36,623 nt of DNA from Rugamonas fusca (GCF_014042365.1 NZ_JACEZS010000038.1:1-36623), one strand, 5' to 3'. Numbered from the stretch's first letter, positions 15,406-23,366 are shown. Numbers and translations: made by a program. The notes: generated by a model not told the origin, from the letters alone.

Positions 15406-15819
15406 TCAGGCGGCCTGCCACCGCGCCAGCCAGGTGAAGGCGGCCACGTTGGCCGCCACGGTCCCCCAGAATAGCGTACGGAATGTCCGCTTGCCGGACT
15501 TGTGCCGCAGCCATTGCTGGGCCAGGATGGCGCCCGGCCAGCCGCAGGCCAGGCCCAGTATCAGCAGCGTACGTTCCGGCGTGCGCCAGCGGCCGCGCAC
15601 GGCGGCCGCCTTGTCGAGCGCGTAGGCGACGAAGCACAACAGGCTGGCCACGCCATACACGAGCGCCACCCAGGACGGCAGGCGCCACAGCACCGTCGCG
15701 GCCAGATAGAGCAGGGCGAACGCGGCCAGCGGCAGATAAGCGGCGCCCCCGGCGCCCCCGGCCACGCCGCCGTTGACGCGGCGGCGGCCGGCCGGGCGCG
15801 GCCCGCGTGCTCGCGCCAT
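15406..15819 (-). CDS. DUF1294 membrane protein
   Basis: This encodes 137 residues with a basic, Gly/Ala-rich N-terminus. Three or four hydrophobic segments follow, the last ending WGTVAANVAAFTWLARW. The signature YALDKAAAVRGRWRTPERTL followed by GWPGAILAQQWLRHKSGKRT is diagnostic of DUF1294. Longer relatives carry a cold-shock domain before this part; here there is none. The function is unknown. The start lies 7 nt after the trpS stop with an AAGG site, so it should share the trpS transcript and any attenuation control. Confidence 0.9.
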   Translation of the reverse strand: MARARGPRPAGRRRVNGGVAGGAGGAAYLPLAAFALLYLAATVLWRLPSWVALVYGVASLLCFVAYALDKAAAVRGRWRTPERTLLILGLACGWPGAILAQQWLRHKSGKRTFRTLFWGTVAANVAAFTWLARWQAA

Positions 15820-15826
15820 GCCTTGT

Positions 15827-16849
15827 TTAGAAGTAGCTCAGGCCAAGCGCGGCCTTCACTTCGTCGGCCGTGCGGGCCGCCACTTCGCGCGCGGCGGCCG
15901 TGCCATCCTTCAGCACTTGCATGATGTAGCCGCGGTCCTTGGCCAGCTCCTCGCGGCGCGCGCGGATCGGCGCCAGCATTTCCTGCAGCACCAGTTCGAG
16001 ACGCTTCTTGACGACGCTGTCGCCCAGGCCGCCGCGCACGTAGTGGGCTTTCATCTCGGCCAGCGCGGCCTGGTCCGGATCGAACGCGTCCAGGTAGATG
16101 AAGGCCACGTTGCCTTCCAGGTGGCCGGGGTCTTCCACGCGCAGGTGCAGCGGGTCGGTGTAGACCTTCTTGACGGCGGCCGTGATCTCGGCGGCGCTGG
16201 CGCCCAGGTTGATGGTGTTGCCCAGCGACTTGCTCATCTTGGCCTTGCCGTCGATGCCGGGCAGGCGGCCGATCTCCGGCACCAGGGCCTTGCATTCGAC
16301 CAGGATGTCGCGGTTGGCGATGCGGTTGAAGCGGCGCACGATCTCGTTGGTTTGCTCGATCATCGGGATCTGGTCCTCGCCCACCGGCACCAGCGCGGCC
16401 TTGAAGGCCGTGATGTCGGCCGCCTGGCTGGCTGGATAGGTGAGGAAGCCGGCCGGAATGTCGCGCTCGAAGCCGCGCAGCACGATTTCGGCCTTCACCG
16501 TGGGGTTGCGCTCCAGGCGCGCCACCGTCACCAGGTTCAGGTAGTAAAAGGTCAGCTCGGCCAGTTCCGGAATCTGCGACTGGATCAGGATGGTGGACTT
16601 GGTGGGGTCGATGCCCACGGCCAGGTAGTCCAGCGCCACTTCGACCACGTTGCGGTGCACCTTGCCCGTGTCGTCCATGTTGTCGGTCAGCGCCTGCGAG
16701 TCGGCCAGCATGATGTACTGCTTGTAGTCGTGCTGGTAGGTCACGCGGTTACGCAGGCTGCCCACGTAATGGCCCAGGTGCAAGGGGCCGGTGGGGCGGT
16801 CGCCGGTCAGGATGACGGCGGGGGAGGTGGACTTCGCTGGCAGACTCAT
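15827..16849 (-). CDS. trpS: Tryptophanyl-tRNA synthetase
   Basis: This encodes 340 residues. It charges tRNA-Trp with tryptophan in the cytoplasm. Class I motifs are present: H24-L-G-H27 in PTGPLHLGHYVGSL and K204-M-S-K-S208 in the DGKAKMSKSLGN loop. GDRPTGPLHLGHY and the tryptophan pocket region PVGEDQIPMIE match the bacterial enzyme. The gene is preceded by an unusual leader: a 16-codon frame with two adjacent Trp codons, a set of alternative hairpins and a T-tailed terminator ending about 35 nt before the start codon. Expression is therefore probably raised when charged tRNA-Trp is scarce. It heads a minus-strand group with DUF1294 and EamA genes. Confidence 0.97.
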   Translation of the reverse strand: MSLPAKSTSPAVILTGDRPTGPLHLGHYVGSLRNRVTYQHDYKQYIMLADSQALTDNMDDTGKVHRNVVEVALDYLAVGIDPTKSTILIQSQIPELAELTFYYLNLVTVARLERNPTVKAEIVLRGFERDIPAGFLTYPASQAADITAFKAALVPVGEDQIPMIEQTNEIVRRFNRIANRDILVECKALVPEIGRLPGIDGKAKMSKSLGNTINLGASAAEITAAVKKVYTDPLHLRVEDPGHLEGNVAFIYLDAFDPDQAALAEMKAHYVRGGLGDSVVKKRLELVLQEMLAPIRARREELAKDRGYIMQVLKDGTAAAREVAARTADEVKAALGLSYF

Positions 16850-16883
16850 CAGGGTTCCTTTACGTTACCCCCGTCCGGCGCGC

Positions 16884-16915
16884 CAATAAAAACGCCGCCT
16901 GGCGGAGGCGGCGTT
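16884..16915 (-). terminator. Attenuator terminator upstream of trpS
   Basis: Read on the minus strand, this is a 9-bp stem aacgccgcc/ggcggcgtt with a 7-nt loop, followed directly by ttttatt. It sits between the leader peptide and trpS and would stop transcription before the gene. The minus-strand segment gagcggc, just after the leader peptide stop, can pair with gccgcctc of the 5' arm (one bulge) to form an antiterminator. That segment in turn overlaps the cgctg/cagcg hairpin immediately after the Trp codons. Confidence 0.75.
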
Positions 16916-16959
16916 GATAAAAACATCATTCACGATGGATAAACAGTGGCCGCTCGCTG

Positions 16960-17010
16960 TCAGCAGCGCCACCAATTCACATTCGAACGAGGTATCGGGG
17001 TCAATTTCAT
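16960..17010 (-). CDS. Putative Trp leader peptide MKLTPIPRSNVNWWRC
   Basis: This is a 16-codon frame (ATG at 17010, TGA at 16960-16962) reading MKLTPIPRSNVNWWRC. Tandem TGG codons at 16969-16974 lie near its end, as in classical trp operon leader peptides such as E. coli TrpL. It has no Shine-Dalgarno sequence. A TTGACA-based promoter would start transcription at about the A of the ATG, so translation may be leaderless. Downstream come an RNA hairpin overlapping the stop, a candidate antiterminator and a terminator before trpS. Ribosome stalling at the Trp codons would allow read-through into trpS. This is inferred from sequence; a chance frame is possible but unlikely given the ordered elements. 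Confidence 0.7.
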   Translation of the reverse strand: MKLTPIPRSNVNWWRC

Positions 17011-17017
17011 GCCGCGT

Positions 17018-17046
17018 ATGGTTGCAGTTCGGCGGCGGTCTGTCAA
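17018..17046 (-). promoter_or_regulatory. Candidate trpS promoter
   Basis: On the minus strand TTGACA (17046-17041) is followed after exactly 17 nt by AACCAT (17023-17018), a weak -10. The expected transcription start falls at 17010-17011, on the first base of the leader peptide ATG. Confidence 0.5.
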
Positions 17047-17138
17047 GTTGTCGTGCGCGATCCAACGGTGGGCGCGATCGGGGAACTTGGGGCCAGTGAG
17101 GCCGATCTAAAGGGTATCTGCCAAGCTAGGGGCGCATA

Positions 17139-17411
17139 ATGACAACCACGTTTGATTCACTGGCATGCAAGGATACTTTGGTGGAAGGAGGCTTCAGCGA
17201 CAGGCAGGCGGCCGTGCTGGCCCACGCGATATGGGATCTGGTGACGAACAGGCTTGCGACCAAGGACGATTTGCTGGCCTTGGAGCAACGCATCGAAGCC
17301 AAGTTTGATCTCAGACTGGCACAACTCAAGGTGGAACTGCTCATGTGGATCATTAGTCTGACAGTGGTGCAGACGACGATACTGGGCGCCATGCTGAAAT
17401 TGTTGCGCTAG
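17139..17411 (+). CDS. Small coiled-coil membrane protein (DUF1640/CCDC90-like)
   Basis: This encodes 90 residues. The layout is an N-terminal segment (FDSLACKDTLVEGGFSDRQAAVLAHAI), then RLATKDDLLALEQRIEAKFD, an amphipathic coiled coil, then a C-terminal hydrophobic helix WIISLTVVQTTILGAMLKLL. This layout matches the CCDC90/DUF1640 family of short coiled-coil proteins anchored by one C-terminal membrane helix. Bacterial members are common and uncharacterised; the mitochondrial relatives include the MCU regulator. An AGGGG site precedes the ATG. The gene is divergent from the trpS leader and convergent with the next gene. Confidence 0.8.
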   Translation: MTTTFDSLACKDTLVEGGFSDRQAAVLAHAIWDLVTNRLATKDDLLALEQRIEAKFDLRLAQLKVELLMWIISLTVVQTTILGAMLKLLR

Positions 17412-17470
17412 CCGTTCCCGTTTCAGGCGCGCGATCCTGCCAAACTGTGGGCGGCGTATGGCCGCCGTCA

Positions 17471-18307
17471 TTAGTGCGCCCGCACGCTGGCGGCCAGGAT
17501 ATCGGGCCGGTGGTAGCGCTTGAAGCCTTCCATCACGGCGCCCGACTTGGCCGCCTGCTCCAGCAGTTCGCGCAGCGCCTGCTGGTCTTCCGGCGTCAGC
17601 GACAGGCGGGAGATGTAGGCGCCGCTCTGGCCCCAGGGCAGCTCCGGTATCGGCTCCAGCCGCAGCTTGTCGAGCATGCCGCTCACGCGCGGCTCGTGGG
17701 CGATGGCGCCGGCCAGGATGGTCGGCCCCATGATGGTCATGTCGACGGCACCCATGTTGAGCAAGCGCGCCACGGCGCTCACATCCACTTCCGTGAACAG
17801 GCGCCCCTGCCTGGCCAGTTCCTTGACCAGCGCCGTGTACTGTTCGCCATGGTCGAAGCCGCGCACCACGGCCACCCGCAGTTCGCGCCGCTCCAGCAAT
17901 TCCTTGGCGCTGGTGATGGGCGGACGGTCGCTGGCCAGCGAGATCAGCGTGGCGCGATGGCCCATCATGGGCACGAAAATGCCGATCTGGTCGCGCGCGG
18001 CCGTGCGCGTGGCGGGCACCAGCATGTCGGCCTTGCCGGCCTCGAACATGGCCACCTGGCGCGCGCGCGGCACGATGGGAAACACGATGGTGCAGCCATT
18101 GCGCGGGCCGATGCTGCGCAACAGATCCGGATAGATGCCGCTGACGTTGCCCGCTTCGATGATGACGCTGGCGCCGGTGGGCGCAACGGGCGCGCTGATC
18201 GTACGCGAGCAAGGCGCCCCGGCCGCGCTGGCGGCCCCGGCCAGCAAGCCCAGCAAGCAGGCCAGGCCGGCGCGCAGCGGTGTAGGGAGCGGTGGCAAGC
18301 GTTTCAT
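17471..18307 (-). CDS. Periplasmic solute-binding protein, family 3-like
   Basis: This encodes 278 residues from the ATG at 18307. A signal peptide ends GAASAAG near residue 29. The fold is that of amino-acid-type binding proteins: VSGIYPDLLRSIG, then MFEAGKADMLVPATRT, then LRVAVVRGFDHG, with a long helix at the C-terminus. The start lies 2 nt after the stop of the MFS transporter gene, so the two are one transcription unit. Binding proteins of this type normally serve ABC systems, and pairing with an MFS exporter is unusual. It may instead sense an exported compound. The ligand is unknown. Confidence 0.8.
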   Translation of the reverse strand: MKRLPPLPTPLRAGLACLLGLLAGAASAAGAPCSRTISAPVAPTGASVIIEAGNVSGIYPDLLRSIGPRNGCTIVFPIVPRARQVAMFEAGKADMLVPATRTAARDQIGIFVPMMGHRATLISLASDRPPITSAKELLERRELRVAVVRGFDHGEQYTALVKELARQGRLFTEVDVSAVARLLNMGAVDMTIMGPTILAGAIAHEPRVSGMLDKLRLEPIPELPWGQSGAYISRLSLTPEDQQALRELLEQAAKSGAVMEGFKRYHRPDILAASVRAH

Positions 18308-18309
18308 GT

Positions 18310-19581
18310 TCAGGCCTGCATCTGCGCTTGCTGGCGCAGCCGGGATAAATGGAAATAGCGGCGCGCCACCAGGATGGCCAGCGCCTGCATGGCGGCGCAG
18401 GCGAAGAAGGTGGTGCCGATGCGCCAATCGCGCGCCGGCAGGTCGCTCACCCTGGCCACGATGGTGTTGCCCAGGAGCGGCATGACGATGATGCCCAGGC
18501 TGCTGATCGATTGCAGCGAGCCCATCAGCTCGCCCTGTTCCTGCGCCGGCGTGGCCTTGGAAATGATGCCCTGCAGCGCAGGGCCGGCCGCGAACGCCAG
18601 CAGGTTGCACAGGATGAACACATACATCATCCAGCCCTCGGTGGCCAGGCCATACAGCATGTAGGTGATGCAGCCCGAACCCAGGCCCAGCAGCAACAGC
18701 CGCACTTCGCCCAGGCGGCGGATCAGCACGCCCAGCAGGCCGGCCTGCACCACGGCCGCCGCCAGTCCCACGCAGAACAGCGCGATGCCGTTCTCGCGCG
18801 GGCTCCAGCCGAAGCGGAAATGGGTGTACAGCACCCACGTCGAATGCAGCATCATCTGGGCGAACGTGACCAGCGAATAGACGATCACCAGGCCGCGGAT
18901 ATCGGCGCGCCGGGCCAGCTTGGCGATGGACGCCAGCGGGTTGACCTTGGCCAGCTTGAACGACTGGCGCCGCGCCTGCGGCAGCGATTCCGGCACCACC
19001 AGGTAGCCGTAGATGAAATTGGCGGCCGACAGCGCGGCGGCCACGTAAAACGGCAGGTGCAGGTTGACGCTGCCCAGCAGGCCGCCCAGCATGGGGCCGC
19101 AGATGAAACCGAGCCCGAACGCGGCGCCCACCTTGCCGAAGCTCTTGGCGCGGTTGTCCGGCGTCGAGATGTCGGACGCGTAGGCCGAGGCCACCGACAT
19201 GCTGGCCGACGACATGCCGCCCACCACGCGCCCGATGAACAAGCAGGCCAGGTTGGGCGCCCAGGCCGTGGCCAGGAAATTGAGGCACATGCCCGACATG
19301 GAATAGAGCAGCACCGGGCGGCGGCCGATGCGGTCGCTGAGCGCGCCCAGCATGGGCATGAAGATGAACTGCATCAGGCCGAACGTGGAACTGAGGGCGC
19401 CATACCACCATGCCTGGTCGGCGCGGCCATGCACGAACTCGCCCACCAGGATGGGCAGCACGGGCACCACCAGGCCGATGCCCAGCATGTCGATGAACAC
19501 GCACACGAGGATGAAGTTGAGGTTGCCGGCGGGCGTGTGCGATACCGGCGGGACAGGGGAAGTGGCGTCGTTGGTGGTCAT
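18310..19581 (-). CDS. MFS transporter, TCR/Tet-like
   Basis: This encodes 423 residues from the ATG at 19581; a TTG three codons earlier is possible, and neither has a clear ribosome-binding site. It has twelve membrane helices. The loop motif GALSDRIGRRPVLLYS between helices 2 and 3 is the canonical MFS motif A, and FIDMLGIGLVVPVLPILVGE in helix 1 matches the TCR/Tet group, whose founding members export tetracycline with proton antiport. The motif C region reads GFICGPMLGGLLG, as in drug:H+ antiporters. Most genomic members are not proven resistance genes. It is followed after 2 nt by a periplasmic binding protein gene. Confidence 0.9.
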   Translation of the reverse strand: MTTNDATSPVPPVSHTPAGNLNFILVCVFIDMLGIGLVVPVLPILVGEFVHGRADQAWWYGALSSTFGLMQFIFMPMLGALSDRIGRRPVLLYSMSGMCLNFLATAWAPNLACLFIGRVVGGMSSASMSVASAYASDISTPDNRAKSFGKVGAAFGLGFICGPMLGGLLGSVNLHLPFYVAAALSAANFIYGYLVVPESLPQARRQSFKLAKVNPLASIAKLARRADIRGLVIVYSLVTFAQMMLHSTWVLYTHFRFGWSPRENGIALFCVGLAAAVVQAGLLGVLIRRLGEVRLLLLGLGSGCITYMLYGLATEGWMMYVFILCNLLAFAAGPALQGIISKATPAQEQGELMGSLQSISSLGIIVMPLLGNTIVARVSDLPARDWRIGTTFFACAAMQALAILVARRYFHLSRLRQQAQMQA

Positions 19582-19608
19582 GGTGATCAAATTGGATGCG
19601 GCGCCGCG

Positions 19609-20265
19609 TCAGGCGGCGGCCGGGCTGGCCCACTCGGCGATGAACTGGTCGCGGAACGCGAGCAGTCCGGCTAATCGGGCCTGGCCCAGGCGCTGGCCGG
19701 CGGCCGTGCGCATGGTGCCGGGCAGGGTGGCCAGCTTGGTGTCGATATGGTCGAGTGCGTAGGCCTTGTCGTCCAGCGCGCGCCCCAAGGCCATGGGATC
19801 GGCCGCGTGCGCCAGCGCCGCGCCCATGCGCCCGGCCGTGTAGAACAGGCGCGCCAGGCCCACGGCGCCGAGGGCGTCCAGGCGGTCGGCGTCCTGCACG
19901 ATGTTCGCCTCGATGGTCTCAGGCGTGATGGCGGCGGAAAAGCTGTGACTCTCGATCGCGTTCGCCACGGCCGCCAGCTTGTCCGGCGGAAAATCGAGCC
20001 CGGCCAGCTGCTGGCGGGCCAGTTGCGCCGCCCGGCGCGAGGCCAGGTGGCGTTCCGGATCGTTCTTGGGCAAGTTGACCAGGTCATGCAGGTAGCAGGC
20101 CGCCAGCACCACCAGCCCATCGGCTTCGGGATGGTCGTCGAGCAGCAAGGAGGCGTTGCGCCAGACCCGGTGCAGGTGGTTGGCGTCGTGCGCGCCGTCA
20201 CCATCGACGGCCGCCGCAGCCAACCGCACCAGCCGCGCATGCCAGCTGCTCATGTAAGGGTTCAT
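19609..20265 (-). CDS. HD-domain metal-dependent phosphohydrolase
   Basis: This encodes 218 residues from the ATG at 20265 (a second in-frame ATG is at 20253). The HD metal site is complete: His in GAHDANHLHRVWRNA, the HD pair in ACYLHDLVNLP, and a late Asp in VQDADRLDALGAVG. ESHSF carries another conserved His. This arrangement matches the YedJ/YpgQ-like group of small HD hydrolases, some of which act on nucleotides. It lies 27 nt upstream of the MFS gene on the same strand and may share its promoter. Confidence 0.88.
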   Translation of the reverse strand: MNPYMSSWHARLVRLAAAAVDGDGAHDANHLHRVWRNASLLLDDHPEADGLVVLAACYLHDLVNLPKNDPERHLASRRAAQLARQQLAGLDFPPDKLAAVANAIESHSFSAAITPETIEANIVQDADRLDALGAVGLARLFYTAGRMGAALAHAADPMALGRALDDKAYALDHIDTKLATLPGTMRTAAGQRLGQARLAGLLAFRDQFIAEWASPAAA

Positions 20266-20472
20266 CAAATTAAGGATTCCGGACGGTCTGCTTGTTCGCT
20301 GCGATTGTCGCTTGGATTGTGGCATGAATCGGCGGCGCGCCATAGGGGGCGGCCGCAATTCGTTGTGGATGCGCACAGCGCAGGATTTTGGTGAGAAGAA
20401 ACATTATTTGCTTGCCAATTCCGATAGTGTTGTGCAAAATAATACAACAAATAACAACATCGGGAGTCGTTG

Positions 20473-20793
20473 ATGCGCACCATGTTAGCCGCCAGCCTGG
20501 TTCTGTTCTGTACGGGCGCGTACGCGCTGGACGACACGCCGACCCAGAATGTGGTCATGGGGCCGCGCGGCGAGGACACACGGGCGCCGTCACCGGTCCG
20601 CTGGCGCCAGGAGGCGCCGTCCGTGCACCGGGGCCGCGAGGCCGGCGACGATGAGCGCCGCGGCGCCCGTTCGGCGCCGCCATCCACGCCAGCCGCGTCG
20701 TCCGCGCCGGTCGCCGCCTCGGGCCGGCAGGGCGTGCAGCCGTGGCTGGCCATCCGCCAGGCCGTGCCCACGGAACGCGGCGCCCAGCGCTGA
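20473..20793 (+). CDS. Small exported low-complexity protein
   Basis: This encodes 106 residues from the ATG at 20473 behind a GGGAG site. A signal peptide (MRTMLAASLVLFCTGAYALDD) is clear. The mature part is rich in Arg, Pro, Ala and Ser with no recognised domain, and is probably disordered and strongly basic and acidic in patches. The AT-rich stretch just upstream, with TGTTGT-N10-ACAACA at 20428-20449, probably carries its promoter. It may be a lineage-specific periplasmic protein. The function is unknown. Confidence 0.65.
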   Translation: MRTMLAASLVLFCTGAYALDDTPTQNVVMGPRGEDTRAPSPVRWRQEAPSVHRGREAGDDERRGARSAPPSTPAASSAPVAASGRQGVQPWLAIRQAVPTERGAQR

Positions 20794-20958
20794 GCGCCGG
20801 TGGCGCCGACGGAGGGGGCGCCTGCCATGGTTTTGCCGCCGCGCAAACCGCTTGGCGTTAGATGATGCAATTGTCGTTGACTTACGGTAACATTGCTCCC
20901 GTTTAAGAGTCACCCATGCTTGGCATTGCCAGCGTGCGGCCCCAATCAAGGAAACGAC

Positions 20959-21447
20959 ATGTCTATCATCACCAGCGACGCCCAGGTGGCGTCCCCTGCG
21001 GCCGAATACCTCGCCTTTACCCTGGGCCAGGAAGAATACGGCATCGACATTCAAAAAGTCAGCGAGATCCGCAGCTACGAAACCCCGACCCGCATCGCCA
21101 ATGCGCCCGAATTCGTGCGCGGCGTGGTCAACCTGCGCGGCATCATCGTGCCCATCGTGGACATGCGCATCAAGTTCAAGCTGGGCACGCCCACCTATGA
21201 CCAGTTCACCGTCGTCATCATCCTCAATATCGGCCACCGTGTGGTGGGCATGGTGGTGGACCGGGTGTCGGACGTGACCACGCTCACGCCCGAACAGCTC
21301 AAGCCGGCGCCGGACATCGGCTCTGCCCTCGACACCGATTACATCATCGGCCTGGGCACCATTGACGAGCGCATGCTGATCCTGGTCGATATCGACAAGC
21401 TGATGTCGAGCGCCGACATGGGCTTGCTGGACGCCGCCGCGGCCTGA
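20959..21447 (+). CDS. cheW: Chemotaxis coupling protein CheW
   Basis: This encodes 162 residues, the usual CheW length, from the ATG at 20959 with an AAGGAAA site. The SH3-like fold is marked by YLAFTLGQEEYGIDIQKVSE, then FVRGVVNLRGIIVPIVDMR and VGMVVDRVSDVTTL. CheW links chemoreceptors to the histidine kinase CheA in polar arrays. Here it stands alone with no che or mcp genes beside it, so it may serve an additional signalling array or be an unlinked copy. About 165 bp upstream carry no other gene. Confidence 0.95.
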   Translation: MSIITSDAQVASPAAEYLAFTLGQEEYGIDIQKVSEIRSYETPTRIANAPEFVRGVVNLRGIIVPIVDMRIKFKLGTPTYDQFTVVIILNIGHRVVGMVVDRVSDVTTLTPEQLKPAPDIGSALDTDYIIGLGTIDERMLILVDIDKLMSSADMGLLDAAAA

Positions 21448-21468
21448 TTGCCCGCGGCGCGGGCCCGT

Positions 21469-22182
21469 TCAGCGCCCGTTCACCTCGTCCGCCTGGTCCG
21501 CCACCTGGCACGTCCACGCCGCGATGGCTTGCTGCGACAGCCGGTCCGCCTCGCCATTGCGGTGGCGCGGCACCCAGCGCAGGCTGACGGCGCCCGATTG
21601 CGCCAGCTGGCGCAGCAGCGCATCGGCCCGCGCGCGGTGCGCTTCCAGTCCACGGGCGCCGGCGGCCGCCACCAGCGTCACATCATCGATCACCACCTTG
21701 CTGTCGCCGTACACGACCAGTTGCGTCATGCGCAGTGGCAGCGCCGCTTCCAGCAGCGCGATCAGGGCCAGGTATTCCGCCTCGCCGCTGTTGCCGTGAC
21801 CGGCCTGGCGGCTGATTTCCATCCGTTCCCCATCGGGCCCGCACAGCAGGGCGCCTATGCCCAGCCGGCCCGGATTGGGATGGGCCGAACCGTCGAACCA
21901 TGCCCGCCACGCGCCGGCTGGCGGCGCGCCGGCCGCGCGCTTGAGGGCCAGGCGCGCTTGCCGCGCCTGCAGGCGTTCGGCGTGCCGCGCCTGTTCCAGC
22001 GCGCGCAGCTCGGTGCGCGCCGCCAGCAGTGCGTCCAGGCCCGCCACCCCGGCCGCCTGCATCAAGGTCTGGCGCAGCGCGTCCACTTCCGCCATCCCGG
22101 TGCGCGCGGCCAGGCGGCGGCTGGCCGCCCGTTCGCCCTTGTAGGCAGCGGCGGCCAGTCGTTCAAATTCAGTTGGGTGCAT
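21469..22182 (-). CDS. RNase HI-like protein with N-terminal helical extension
   Basis: This encodes 237 residues. Residues from about 92 onward form an RNase H domain with all acidic catalytic positions: Asp in WFDGSAHPNPG, Glu in GEAEYLALI, Asp in VYGDSKVVID, and His/Asp in PRHRNGEADRLS. The first 90 residues are Ala/Arg-rich helices (LRALEQARHAERLQARQARLA) with no recognised domain; this is not the usual hybrid-binding module. The domain should cut RNA in RNA-DNA hybrids. It is shorter and more divergent than housekeeping RnhA and looks like the second RNase HI type seen in many Proteobacteria. It is convergent with cheW. Confidence 0.85.
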   Translation of the reverse strand: MHPTEFERLAAAAYKGERAASRRLAARTGMAEVDALRQTLMQAAGVAGLDALLAARTELRALEQARHAERLQARQARLALKRAAGAPPAGAWRAWFDGSAHPNPGRLGIGALLCGPDGERMEISRQAGHGNSGEAEYLALIALLEAALPLRMTQLVVYGDSKVVIDDVTLVAAAGARGLEAHRARADALLRQLAQSGAVSLRWVPRHRNGEADRLSQQAIAAWTCQVADQADEVNGR

Positions 22183-22246
22183 GCGCGATGATGGCTGTGG
22201 TGGAGGGCGTCAGCATAACCGATCCGGCGCCATTCCCGTCACGCCG

Positions 22247-22927
22247 TCAGTCGCGATAGGGATTGTCGGGATGGCGGTCGTAGCGGTTGGGCACACCGTC
22301 GCCATCGCGGTCATGGTCGTAGCGGTTGGGGATGCCGTCGTGATCGCGGTCGCCGTGGCCATGGCCATGATGGCGCTCCCACCGGCCTTCCTCGCGATAC
22401 CAGCGTCCCTCCCGTTCGATCCAGCGCGGCTGGGCGTACAAATAGCCGGGCCGCTCGGCCACCCAGCCGCCGGCGACCCACTCGTGCCGGTGGCCGCGCC
22501 AGTCCCAATAGCCGGGCGCCCAGAAATAGCCGGGACGCGCGCGCGGCACATACTCGTAGCGAGGGGGCGGTGGCGCCACGGTCACGTAGTCGTAGGCCGC
22601 GACCTCCGGCCGTACCATGACCCAGCCGCCGGGGTCCAGGCGCCACGCGTCGCCATCGCGCAGCCAGACGGCGCCGCGATATTGGTAACCGCGCCGCTCA
22701 GGTTCCCAGTGGCCAGCGAGCCACACGTGACGGTAGCCATCCCAGTTCCAGTAGCCAGGCGCCCACACGTAGCCAGCGCGCGGCACGGGTATGCTCTCAA
22801 AGCGTGGCACGGGTGGGGCGTTGCCGATCACGACGCTGACGCCCACTTGGGCTGAAGCGGTCGTGGGCAGGAAAGCGGCGGCGCTGATGGCGATCATCGC
22901 GGCGGCGTAAAAAGTGGGCTTGAGCAT
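22247..22927 (-). CDS. YXWGXW-repeat secreted protein with Ca-type DxDxDG tail
   Basis: This encodes 226 residues from the ATG at 22927. A signal peptide ends TTASAQ near residue 26. Repeats of the type GYVWAPGYWNWDG...HVWLAGHWEP occur around residues 50-75, and again as GYFWAPGYWDWRG...HEWVAGGW around 125-150. The C-terminal 40 residues contain a His-rich HGHGHG stretch and two thrombospondin type-3-like units, DRDHDGIPNRYD and DRDGDGVPNRYD, expected to bind calcium. YXWGXW proteins are envelope-associated and uncharacterised. The combination suggests a metal-binding surface or periplasmic protein. Confidence 0.85.
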   Translation of the reverse strand: MLKPTFYAAAMIAISAAAFLPTTASAQVGVSVVIGNAPPVPRFESIPVPRAGYVWAPGYWNWDGYRHVWLAGHWEPERRGYQYRGAVWLRDGDAWRLDPGGWVMVRPEVAAYDYVTVAPPPPRYEYVPRARPGYFWAPGYWDWRGHRHEWVAGGWVAERPGYLYAQPRWIEREGRWYREEGRWERHHGHGHGDRDHDGIPNRYDHDRDGDGVPNRYDRHPDNPYRD

Positions 22928-23111
22928 GATGTTCTCCGTAGTGCGATCTGGCATACGGAAACTATATCAAGCGGGGCGGGGCACAAAAATGGATGATGCA
23001 ACTGCTTACAACTGACACAAACCACGCTGGCGCGGGTGGCGCCGGACTTCGCCTGTCACGCGGCGCGCTGCGGGTAGCGGCGCGGATACAGGCGAAGCGC
23101 GGGGCGGGCCA

Positions 23112-23366
23112 TCACATCTTGCTCGCAGTGTGGCCGGCGGCGATGGCGGCCTTGTTCTCGTCGAGCAGCGATTGCTTCTTCTCGTCGGCAGTCAGCCGTT
23201 TGGCGCTGACCACCACCACCTGCGTGTTGAGCGCCAGCGGTGGCGCGATGGTGGCGACGGCCGGCGCAGGGGCGGGGGCTTCCTGCTTGTCGAGCACGTA
23301 GTTGGCGGCGCAGGCCAGGCCCAGCGTGGCGACAAACAGGGCTTCGAAGTTTTTGACGATGTTCAT
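23112..23366 (-). CDS. Small membrane-anchored protein of unknown function
   Basis: This encodes 84 residues from the ATG at 23366 behind a good AAAGGAAG site. An N-terminal hydrophobic segment (ALFVATLGLACAANYVL) is a signal anchor or uncleaved signal. An Ala/Pro linker and a charged helical end (SAKRLTADEKKQSLLDENKA) follow. No family was recognised. The strong ribosome-binding site and the length support a real gene. It is divergent from the large transpeptidase gene across a 201-bp gap in which I see no other feature. Confidence 0.65.
   Translation of the reverse strand: MNIVKNFEALFVATLGLACAANYVLDKQEAPAPAPAVATIAPPLALNTQVVVVSAKRLTADEKKQSLLDENKAAIAAGHTASKM

Noticed and set aside
17430..17470. 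ggcggc/gccgcc hairpin between the convergent genes as a terminator
   Set aside because: The stem is six base pairs and neither strand has a T tract.
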